This document shows positions 1-5,480 of a DNA stretch of 10,593 nucleotides, piece after piece. Location: contig JAGKXA010000159.1 of the NCBI GenBank assembly GCA_021151615.1, forward strand, positions 1 through 10,593. The letters are read 5' to 3'. The position numbers and the translations under genes are program-made. Each line of letters begins with the position of its first letter. Positions within the stretch are counted from its first letter, which is position 1. Origin of the DNA: Cellvibrionaceae bacterium (GTDB lineage Bacteria; Pseudomonadota; Gammaproteobacteria; Pseudomonadales; Cellvibrionaceae). The notes beneath the pieces were generated by a model that had not been told where the DNA came from, did no database searches, and saw nothing but the letters and a program-made list of their open reading frames with translations.

Positions 1-261
1 CATGGGGCAGGGCTCGCAACTGGTGTAGATCTCGCAGTCATCCAACTGAAAACTACCCAGTTTTTGGCAGGCATTGCGGATGGCAACCACCTCGGCATGG
101 GCGCTGGGGTCGTTGGTACTAGTCACCTGGTTGCACCCTTCGGCAATAATCTCCCCGTTTTTCACCACCAGCGCGGCAAAGGGGCCGCCTTGTCCGCTCG
201 CAGCTTGGGCCTTGGCCAGTTCAATACAGCGCTCCAGCCAAACCTTCTGTAGTTCATTCAT
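1..261 (-). CDS. Guanine deaminase-like nucleoside/base deaminase, N-terminal part (runs off window)
   Basis: The fragment codes for 87 residues from ATG (261-259) and stays open to the window edge. It belongs to the zinc-dependent cytidine/deoxycytidylate deaminase fold. The visible signature is HAE at residues 55-57 (zinc-binding His, proton-shuttling Glu) and TSCEPCPM at 80-87, the start of the PCxxC motif whose first zinc cysteine is C85; the second lies outside the window. TSCEPCPM is typical of the GuaD type, which hydrolyses guanine to xanthine plus ammonia in purine salvage. The N-terminal GGPFAALVVKNGEII segment is also usual in this group. A strong Shine-Dalgarno (GGAGGAG on the minus strand) lies about five bases before the ATG. 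It is divergent from uvrD. The family is certain; the substrate is inferred from the motif, and a related tRNA or cytosine deaminase is possible but less likely. Confidence 0.88.
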   Translation of the reverse strand, partial: MNELQKVWLERCIELAKAQAASGQGGPFAALVVKNGEIIAEGCNQVTSTNDPSAHAEVVAIRNACQKLGSFQLDDCEIYTSCEPCPM

Positions 262-336
262 AAAATCTCCTCCACGCACAGTGGCAGCATAGCGCCAATC
301 TTGGGGGAGGCTAGTGATACAGAGCAAAAACAAAAG

Positions 337-358
337 TGGCTATATGTATATCTAGCCA
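337..358. promoter_or_regulatory. 22-bp palindrome, possible operator between the divergent deaminase gene and uvrD
   Basis: TGGCTA (337-342) and TAGCCA (353-358) are perfect inverted arms around a ten-base AT-rich core that is itself mostly symmetric; nine of eleven base-pair positions are complementary. It sits in the middle of the only control region for two divergent genes, where an operator would be expected. The core TATATGTATAT recalls the centre of a LexA box, and uvrD is an SOS gene in E. coli, but the diagnostic CTGT/ACAG ends are replaced by CTAT and CTAG. I therefore do not call LexA. The symmetry is seen; the function is inferred. Confidence 0.35.
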
Positions 359-430
359 GTAAAATCGCGCCCATTCCGGTTTGATCCTGTTTGATGAATT
401 TTGCGGGCACCCGCCCCTCGGCCCAATGTT

Positions 431-2671
431 ATGGATGTTTCCCTGCTGCTCGATAACCTCAATGACGCCCAGCGCGCGGCTGTGTCTGCGCCGGCAACCA
501 ACCAACTGATCCTTGCCGGTGCCGGCAGTGGCAAAACGCGCGTGCTGGTGCATCGTATTGCCTGGCTAATTCAGGTGGAGCGCGTCTCGCCCTATTCGAT
601 CATGGCGGTGACTTTCACCAACAAAGCCGCGCGTGAAATGCGCAGTCGTTTGGATGAACTTTTTCATAACTCTCTGCCCACTGGCGGTAGTCATCACCAG
701 GTCAACAGCCGCGCCATGTGGGTAGGCACTTTCCACGGCCTCGCCCATCGCCTGTTAAAAGCCCATTGGCAAGATGCGAACCTGCCGCAAAATTTCCAGA
801 TTCTCGACAGCGACGACCAATTGCGGTTGATCAAACGCGTGTACCAGGCGCTAAACCTGGATGAAAACAAATGGCCGCACAAACAGGCGCAGTGGTATAT
901 CAACGAACAAAAAGATGAGGGGCGCCGCCCGCAACATATCCAGGAAACCGGCGATCCTTTTGTGCGCACCATGCTGCAAATTTATCGCGCCTACGAAGAC
1001 GATTGCCAGCGCGGCGGTATGGTGGACTTTGCTGAAATTTTATTGCGCGCGCACGAATTGTGGCTGCACAAACCGCACATCCTTGAACACTATCGCCAGC
1101 GTTTTCCGTTTATTCTGGTTGATGAATTCCAGGATACCAACAGTGTGCAATACGCCTGGTTGCGCGTGCTTGCTGGTAAAACCAGTTGTGTAACCGCAGT
1201 GGGCGATGACGACCAATCCATTTATGGTTGGCGCGGTGCAAAAATTGAAAATATCCAGCGCTTCTCGCAGGATTTTTCCGGCACGGAAATTTATCGCCTC
1301 GAACAAAACTACCGTTCTACCGGCAATATTTTGCAAGCCGCCAACGCGGTGATTAAACACAATGCCGGTCGTTTGGGAAAAGAACTGTGGACCGAGGGCG
1401 ACAAAGGCGAACCCATTTCACTTTACGCGGCCTACAACGAACAGGATGAGGCGCGCTTTATTGTGGAGCGTATCCAAAGTTGGTTAAAGCAAGGCAATAA
1501 ACGTGATTCAGTGGCGATTTTATATCGCTCCAACGCCCAGTCGCGGGTGCTTGAAGAAGCGCTGCTGCGCGAAGCCATTCCCTATCGCATTTACGGTGGT
1601 TTGCGTTTCTATGATCGGCTGGAAATTAAAAATGCCATTGCCTATATGCGTCTGATCAGCAATCGCCATGACGATGCTGCATTTGAACGCGTAATCAACA
1701 CACCCACGCGCGGCATCGGCGGCAAAACGGTGGACGATATTCGTTTATTTGCGCGCGACCAGGGTTGCTCGCTCTGGGCCGCGGCCGAACAAATGCTCGC
1801 GCACAAAGTGTTTGCCGCGCGCGCCGGCAATGCGGTACAAACCTTTTTAGATTTAATTATCAAACTCGCGCAGGATTCCTTCGCGTTTGATGATCATGGC
1901 GAATCACCCGCACTGGATGAAATTGCGCGCAGGGTGATTGAAGACACCGGTTTGTTGCTATTCCATCAAAATGAAAAAGGTGAGAAGGGTCAGGCGCGCG
2001 GCGAAAACTTGCAGGAATTAATTACCGCCTGCCGTGCTTTCGATGCCGAAGAAAATGATGAAGCCGTTACTCCGCTACAACAATTTCTAGATACTGCCGC
2101 GCTCGATGCCGGTGAAACCCAGGCGGATGAATTTGAAGAAGCAATCCAGCTGATGACACTGCACTCGGCCAAAGGCCTGGAATTTCCACTGGTATTTCTC
2201 GCCGGGGTGGAAGAAGGATTGTTTCCACATAAAATGTCAGCTGATGATCTGGATCGTTTGGAAGAAGAACGTCGCCTCTGCTACGTCGGCATCACCCGCG
2301 CCATGCAAAAGTTATTTATCAGCTACGCCGAAACTCGTCGCTTGTACGGCAATGAAACCTTCAATGCCGTATCGCGTTTTGTCCGGGAAATTCCACCCAC
2401 GTGCATTGAAGAAGTGCGCCTGAAAACTGCAGTTACGCGCCCGGTGAGTTTCCAGCGCGCAGCTACCAAATCCCCAGCGCGCGAAAACCTGAGCGACAGT
2501 GGCGATGACACCGGCTTTAAACTTGGCCAGCGCGTCACCCACGCCATCTTCGGCGAAGGCACCATCCTGCAATTCGAAGGCAAAGGCCCCAACGCCGTAG
2601 TGCAAGTGAAATTCGAAAAAATCGGCACCAAGCGCCTGGTAATGCAGTATGCGAAGTTGCAGGGGTTGTGA
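431..2671 (+). CDS. uvrD: DNA helicase II (UvrD), superfamily 1A 3'-5' helicase
   Basis: This is a 746-residue UvrD, slightly longer than E. coli's 720. UvrD unwinds DNA 3' to 5' using ATP, removing the excised strand in nucleotide excision and mismatch repair and displacing stalled RNA polymerase. Visible motifs in order: Q motif around Q14; Walker A AGAGSGKT (29-36); TFTNKAA (61-67); Walker B LVDEFQDT (229-236); motif III GDDDQSIYGWRGA (258-270); motif IV region with QNYRST (292-297); motif V LMTLHSAKGLEF (574-585); motif VI CYVGITRA (617-624). The C-terminal 692-746 block, with GQRVTHAIFGEGTI, is the Tudor-like domain that binds RNA polymerase. The start is the ATG giving MDVSLLLDNLNDAQR, which matches E. 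coli MDVSYLLDSLND; an in-frame TTG ten codons upstream would add a proline-rich tail foreign to the family. No convincing Shine-Dalgarno precedes the ATG. All catalytic motifs are intact. Confidence 0.97.
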   Translation: MDVSLLLDNLNDAQRAAVSAPATNQLILAGAGSGKTRVLVHRIAWLIQVERVSPYSIMAVTFTNKAAREMRSRLDELFHNSLPTGGSHHQVNSRAMWVGTFHGLAHRLLKAHWQDANLPQNFQILDSDDQLRLIKRVYQALNLDENKWPHKQAQWYINEQKDEGRRPQHIQETGDPFVRTMLQIYRAYEDDCQRGGMVDFAEILLRAHELWLHKPHILEHYRQRFPFILVDEFQDTNSVQYAWLRVLAGKTSCVTAVGDDDQSIYGWRGAKIENIQRFSQDFSGTEIYRLEQNYRSTGNILQAANAVIKHNAGRLGKELWTEGDKGEPISLYAAYNEQDEARFIVERIQSWLKQGNKRDSVAILYRSNAQSRVLEEALLREAIPYRIYGGLRFYDRLEIKNAIAYMRLISNRHDDAAFERVINTPTRGIGGKTVDDIRLFARDQGCSLWAAAEQMLAHKVFAARAGNAVQTFLDLIIKLAQDSFAFDDHGESPALDEIARRVIEDTGLLLFHQNEKGEKGQARGENLQELITACRAFDAEENDEAVTPLQQFLDTAALDAGETQADEFEEAIQLMTLHSAKGLEFPLVFLAGVEEGLFPHKMSADDLDRLEEERRLCYVGITRAMQKLFISYAETRRLYGNETFNAVSRFVREIPPTCIEEVRLKTAVTRPVSFQRAATKSPARENLSDSGDDTGFKLGQRVTHAIFGEGTILQFEGKGPNAVVQVKFEKIGTKRLVMQYAKLQGL

Positions 2672-2697
2672 TTGTGCATAAAAATTTGCAATTAAAA

Positions 2698-2713
2698 AAC
2701 TGCATTCGCAGTT
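2698..2713 (+). other. Small stem-loop downstream of uvrD
   Basis: AACTGC (2698-2703) and GCAGTT (2708-2713) form a 6-bp stem with a four-base loop 27 bases after the uvrD stop. No uridine tract follows, so it is at best a weak terminator or an mRNA-end structure. The rest of the 2672-2780 gap is AT-rich, and I could not fix a promoter in it for the next gene. Confidence 0.25.
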
Positions 2714-2780
2714 GTTCCAGTTGCAACAAAATTAATTATTTCACTAACTACTCATTGGTAAATATTACAGCGAAGGAACT

Positions 2781-3947
2781 ATGAACAATAAACCCATTAA
2801 TTGGTATCCGCTTGTTATTGTTGTATTGATTGTTGCGGTTGCGGCAACGTTTGCGGCGCTGGTATTGGAAAAATCCAAACCAAAACAGGCTGCCGCTTCA
2901 GTGACGGCGAGTGAGCAAAGTTCGTCAGCAGTTTCCACGCAAACTTATCATTGGAAAATGGTAACTTCCTGGCCAAAAAATACGCCGGGGTTAGGTGTGG
3001 GTGCAGAAAATTTAGCGCGCGTGATTAACGAGATGTCAGGCGGGCGTTTGCAAATTCATGTGTACGGTGCCAACGAATTGGTACCGGCCATGGGCGTGTT
3101 TGACGCGGTGTCTGCCGGCAGTGTAGAGATGGGGCACTCGGGCAGTTATTTCTGGCGTGGCAAAGTTCCGGCGGCGCAATTTTTCACCTCAGTGCCTTTT
3201 GGGATGAATGCGCAGGAATTGTATGGCTGGATTAATTACGGTGGTGGTTTGGAGTTGTGGCGCGAGCTGTATGCGCCGTTCAATTTAATTCCCTTCCCCG
3301 CCGGCAACACCGGTGTGCAAATGGCCGGGTGGTTTAATCGCGAAATTAATTCGGTGGACGATTTGCGCGGTTTAAAAATGCGCATCCCGGGTTTGGCTGG
3401 CGAAGTGTTTAATTTGGCCGGCGGTACTTCAGTCAATATTCCCGGCGGTGAACTGTACACTGCATTGCAAACCGGTGTTATCGATGCAGCGGAATGGGTG
3501 GGGCCGGAAAATGATCTGGCCTTTGGTTTTCAGCAGATCGCCAAATATTATTACTACCCGGGTTGGCATGAACCGGGTCCATCCATGGAATTAATAATTA
3601 ATAAAACAGCGTTTGAAAGTTTGCCGAAAGATTTGCAAGCGATTGTGACCTATGCGGCACGCGCCATGAGTCAGGATATGTTCGATAGCTATACCGCACA
3701 TAACAGTCGTGCGCTGAAAGAGTTGGTGAATAACCAAGGTGTGCAAATTCGCAAGTTGCCGGATGAAGTTCTCAAGCACTTTTATGAAATATCGCAACAG
3801 GTTTACGCCGATCAAGCTGCAAAAGATCCGCAATTCAAAAAAGTGTATGAGTCCTATAAAGCCTTTATGAATGATTCGGCGGCTTACCAGAAAATTTCCG
3901 AGCAGACCTATTACGAAGTGCGTGAGCAACAAAAGCCGGCTCAATAA
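2781..3947 (+). CDS. TRAP transporter solute-binding protein, DctP/TakP-like, orphan
   Basis: The 388-residue protein belongs to the DctP family of extracytoplasmic solute receptors of tripartite (TRAP) transporters. It is closest to the branch with TakP and the so-called mannitol/chloroaromatic receptors, whose known ligands are 2-oxo acids and other organic acids. Diagnostic stretches are YHWKMVTSWPKNTPG (56-70), GAENLARVINEMSGGRLQI (74-92), MRIPGLAGEVF (200-210) and AAEWVGPENDL (236-246). R201 is in the usual place of the arginine that binds the substrate carboxylate. The N-terminus has a hydrophobic segment (about 9-29) followed by a Lys-rich stop and an Ala/Ser/Thr-rich linker (37-55). 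A possible signal-peptidase site after A25 is weak, so it could be secreted or tethered to the inner membrane. AAGGA (2773-2777) is a tight but good ribosome site. No DctQ or DctM permease gene is adjacent; the partner must lie elsewhere or be absent. The ligand is not known. Confidence 0.92.
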   Translation: MNNKPINWYPLVIVVLIVAVAATFAALVLEKSKPKQAAASVTASEQSSSAVSTQTYHWKMVTSWPKNTPGLGVGAENLARVINEMSGGRLQIHVYGANELVPAMGVFDAVSAGSVEMGHSGSYFWRGKVPAAQFFTSVPFGMNAQELYGWINYGGGLELWRELYAPFNLIPFPAGNTGVQMAGWFNREINSVDDLRGLKMRIPGLAGEVFNLAGGTSVNIPGGELYTALQTGVIDAAEWVGPENDLAFGFQQIAKYYYYPGWHEPGPSMELIINKTAFESLPKDLQAIVTYAARAMSQDMFDSYTAHNSRALKELVNNQGVQIRKLPDEVLKHFYEISQQVYADQAAKDPQFKKVYESYKAFMNDSAAYQKISEQTYYEVREQQKPAQ

Positions 3948-3956
3948 CGTTAATCG

Positions 3957-3979
3957 AGCCCCTGTTTTGAGCGGGGGCT
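3957..3979. terminator. Shared hairpin between the TRAP receptor gene and the convergent HTH gene
   Basis: AGCCCCTG (3957-3964) pairs with CGGGGGCT (3972-3979), an 8-bp stem with one G-U pair and a seven-base loop. It begins nine bases after the receptor stop codon and ends just before the stop of the oppositely oriented small gene. The GC-rich stem suits a bidirectional terminator, but neither side has a long uridine tract, so its efficiency is uncertain. Confidence 0.55.
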
Positions 3980-3980
3980 A

Positions 3981-4205
3981 TTAATGATCTAATTTCTCTT
4001 CCTGGGCTGTAATTTCCACCAGGGTTGCAATGCCATTCTTGCGCAGCTTGTCCATTAATTTGGCGAGCTGCTCTACCTCGGCAGCATCGCACTGTTCACC
4101 GTGAATAAATGTCAGGCGCTTTTTGGCTACCAGTTCGCGCACATAGTCGGGCCGCACACGCAGGCGTTCAGCGGTTTGGGTGAGGGACAGTAGTTGGCGT
4201 AGCAT
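3981..4205 (-). CDS. Small helix-turn-helix protein, excisionase/MerR-like fold, function unknown
   Basis: The gene encodes 74 residues from ATG at 4205-4203. Residues 6-27 (LSLTQTAERLRV then RPDYVRELVAKK) fit the pattern of the compact HTH found in excisionases, AlpA-like proteins and MerR N-termini: a T-x-x-A-A/E-x-L first helix, a V-x-x-x-Y-V-x-x-L second helix, then a basic KKR and a short wing. Residues 40-57 (DAAEVEQLAKLMDKLRKN) predict a helix that could dimerise. No catalytic residues are visible. No good Shine-Dalgarno precedes the ATG, and no other ATG, GTG or TTG lies in frame for at least 50 bases upstream. It diverges from gmk across 175 bases and converges on the TRAP receptor gene. 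No integrase or phage gene is near, so a true excisionase role is unlikely; a small regulator is the simplest guess. Coding status is likely but not certain. Confidence 0.68.
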   Translation of the reverse strand: MLRQLLSLTQTAERLRVRPDYVRELVAKKRLTFIHGEQCDAAEVEQLAKLMDKLRKNGIATLVEITAQEEKLDH

Positions 4206-4380
4206 GGTCGATTCGCTGTAGTGGTGTTTAAGTGGTTTACTATGCCATATCTTTTGCTACTTGCCTCTGGGTTTCACCGGCAGCATTAAACTTTCGGCTG
4301 AGCCATGCTGCAAGCTGTGCCATAATTTCCGTTATTCTTTGATTTCTGTTCCCCTGTTTCGAATCTTCAAAGGCGACTTC

Positions 4381-4998
4381 ATGGCTAATCTCGGCACCCT
4401 TTACACAGTTTCAGCACCCTCGGGCGCAGGCAAAACCAGTCTGGTCAGCGCGCTGGTGAAATCCAATCCGGAAGTTTGTGTCTCTGTATCCCACACCACC
4501 CGCCCTATGCGCCCAGGTGAAGTTGACGGGGTGAATTACCATTTTGTTGATCATGCAACCTTTGAAAAAATGCTGGAGCAAGGTGCATTCCTGGAGCACG
4601 CACGGGTATTCAGCAACCTCTACGGCACTTCACAGGAGTGGGTGGTGGATACGCTGAAACAGGGTATAGACGTGATCCTGGAGATCGACTGGCAAGGCGC
4701 TCAACAGGTGCGCAAGTTGATGCCGGGTACTGTCAGCCTGTTTATTCTCCCCCCTTCACTTGCTTGCCTGCGCCAGCGGTTGACGGGTCGTGGCCAGGAT
4801 AATGAAGCAGTAATTGAAGCGCGCATGAGCGAGGCAATCAGTGAGATGTCCCACTATGTGGAAGCGGATTATCTGATCATTAACGACGATTTCACCGTCG
4901 CGTTGGCCCAGTTTCAGGCCCTGATTACCAGCCAGCATATCCGCTTGGCGCGCCAGGCAGAGCGTCATGGTGAGCTATTAAAAAGTTTATTGGCTTGA
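4381..4998 (+). CDS. gmk: Guanylate kinase
   Basis: This 205-residue enzyme phosphorylates GMP (and dGMP) to GDP with ATP in the cytoplasm, supplying GTP and the substrate pool for (p)ppGpp. It has the normal length for the family. Visible motifs are the P-loop SAPSGAGKTSL (11-21), the GMP-binding SHTTRPMRPGEVDGVNYHF (37-55), the LEHARVFSNLYGTS region (71-84) with E72 and Y81, the Walker B-like ILEIDWQGAQQVR (99-111) and the lid RLTGRGQDNE (133-142). The start is the ATG at 4381, because MANLGTLYTVSAPSGAGKT matches the family and AAAGG (4369-4373) lies seven bases upstream. The frame is open back to 4261, but that 40-residue extension is unlike any Gmk. It heads the gmk-rpoZ-spoT-ridA cluster. 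I could not place its promoter securely in 4206-4380. Confidence 0.97.
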   Translation: MANLGTLYTVSAPSGAGKTSLVSALVKSNPEVCVSVSHTTRPMRPGEVDGVNYHFVDHATFEKMLEQGAFLEHARVFSNLYGTSQEWVVDTLKQGIDVILEIDWQGAQQVRKLMPGTVSLFILPPSLACLRQRLTGRGQDNEAVIEARMSEAISEMSHYVEADYLIINDDFTVALAQFQALITSQHIRLARQAERHGELLKSLLA

Positions 4999-5018
4999 TT
5001 TTAGCCAACGCGGTTGGC
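4990..5018 (+). promoter_or_regulatory. Mutually exclusive hairpins across the gmk stop codon
   Basis: TTGGCT (4990-4995) can pair with AGCCAA (5003-5008). Alternatively GCCAAC (5004-5009) can pair with GTTGGC (5013-5018) around a three-base loop. The shared strand means only one stem can form at a time, and the first includes part of the gmk stop region, so a ribosome finishing gmk would block it and favour the second. The second stem is followed by AGATTT rather than a real uridine tract, so attenuation is only a possibility. The complementarity is seen; the role is inferred. Confidence 0.3.
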
Positions 5019-5043
5019 AGATTTGTTGCTGCTAACGCATAAT
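5014..5043 (+). promoter_or_regulatory. Candidate sigma-70 promoter for rpoZ-spoT
   Basis: TTGGCA (5014-5019) is five of six to the -35 consensus TTGACA and CATAAT (5038-5043) five of six to TATAAT, separated by 18 bases. A start site near 5050 would give an rpoZ leader of about 80 bases. It would allow rpoZ and spoT to be expressed apart from gmk. The -35 overlaps the stem of the preceding hairpin. This is pattern matching only. Confidence 0.4.
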
Positions 5044-5058
5044 AGCAACCCCCCTTTG

Positions 5059-5097
5059 GCGTTTTAGACCTTAAACGCCCCGGATTCCAAGCGTTTA
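5059..5097 (+). promoter_or_regulatory. Alternative stem-loops in the rpoZ leader
   Basis: GGCGTTT (5059-5065) pairs perfectly with AAACGCC (5074-5080) in a 7-bp stem with an eight-base loop. A second copy of GCGTTT (5092-5097) can compete for the same AAACGC strand. A further upstream pair, GTTGCT (5025-5030) with AGCAAC (5044-5049), adds to the folded character of the gap. The region ends about 30 bases before the rpoZ ATG. No known ribosomal-protein or riboswitch consensus was recognised. Confidence 0.35.
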
Positions 5098-5129
5098 TCA
5101 CGCGCTTATTTTTTGAAGAGCATTGAGTT

Positions 5130-5381
5130 ATGGCACGTATTACTGTTGAAGATTGTCTGGATCATGTTGATAACCGTTTTGAGTTGGTAATGGTTGGTAG
5201 CAAACGCGCCCGCCAATTGGCAATCGGCGGCAAGGAACCCTTTGTTGCGCCCGAGAACGACAAACCAACGGTTATCGCCCTGCGCGAAATTGAAGAAGGC
5301 TTTATCGACGCGAGCATCCTGCTGGAAAAAGACACCCTGCCCCAGCCGAAGCCAGAGCGTACCTACGACAACGAGATTTAA
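5130..5381 (+). CDS. rpoZ: DNA-directed RNA polymerase omega subunit
   Basis: The 83-residue protein is the omega subunit, which wraps the C-terminal tail of beta-prime, helps RNA polymerase assemble and forms part of the proteobacterial ppGpp site 1. The N-terminal MARITVEDCLDHVDNRFELV and the following RARQLAIGGK (26-35), then PTVIALREIEEGFID (46-60), are hallmark omega sequences; the last is the conserved helix after the variable loop. It is slightly shorter than E. coli omega (91) but complete. The tail 64-83 is acidic/Pro-containing and variable in the family. The ribosome site is modest (GAAGAG at 5115-5120, nine bases before the ATG). It sits between gmk and spoT, the usual gammaproteobacterial order, so the target and producer of ppGpp are neighbours. 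Confidence 0.97.
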   Translation: MARITVEDCLDHVDNRFELVMVGSKRARQLAIGGKEPFVAPENDKPTVIALREIEEGFIDASILLEKDTLPQPKPERTYDNEI

Positions 5382-5437
5382 TTTCCAACAACCGCCACCA
5401 TCTTCTACGAGGATCGTGGCGGTTGTGCTGTTGGAAA
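5382..5437 (+). promoter_or_regulatory. Long imperfect hairpin between rpoZ and spoT
   Basis: Directly after the rpoZ stop, TTTCCAACA (5382-5390) pairs with TGTTGGAAA (5429-5437) and ACCGCCAC (5391-5398) with GTGGCGGT (5416-5423), leaving a five-base bulge at 5424-5428. Past a C-C mismatch, 5400-5405 pairs with 5409-5414 (one G-U) around the loop TAC. About 23 base pairs form in all. No uridine tract follows, so it does not look like a simple terminator. An RNase III or RNase E processing site, or a 3'-end stabiliser that lowers spoT relative to rpoZ, would fit. The structure is clear; the role is inferred. Confidence 0.55.
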
Positions 5438-5442
5438 CCTGA

Positions 5443-5459
5443 TGCCAGCGCCGTTGGCA
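5443..5459 (+). other. Stem-loop before spoT, near-copy of the hairpin before rpoZ
   Basis: TGCCA (5443-5447) pairs with TGGCA (5455-5459). The 15 bases 5444-5458 match 13 of 15 bases of the palindrome at 5004-5018 upstream of rpoZ, so related small stem-loops flank the rpoZ gene. It ends about twelve bases before the spoT Shine-Dalgarno (GGAG, 5471-5474). Confidence 0.3.
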
Positions 5460-5480
5460 ATGTGAGATCTGGAGCAAGGC

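Noticed and set aside
340..355. LexA (SOS) box upstream of uvrD.
   Set aside because: Only 12 of 16 bases match the consensus and both diagnostic ends (CTGT, ACAG) are altered; kept only as an unnamed palindrome.
401..430. In-frame TTG start ten codons upstream of the uvrD ATG.
   Set aside because: It would add a Pro/Arg-rich stretch absent from UvrD proteins, while MDVSLLLDNLND aligns with the known E. coli N-terminus.
4261..4380. A 40-codon N-terminal extension of gmk.
   Set aside because: The extension has no Gmk similarity, and the ATG at 4381 has a good ribosome site and the standard N-terminus.
5091..5114. Hairpin AAGCG/CGCTT followed by ATTTTTT before rpoZ, as a terminator.
   Set aside because: The stem is only 5 bp with a nine-base loop, and it would sit just before the rpoZ ribosome site; too weak to call.
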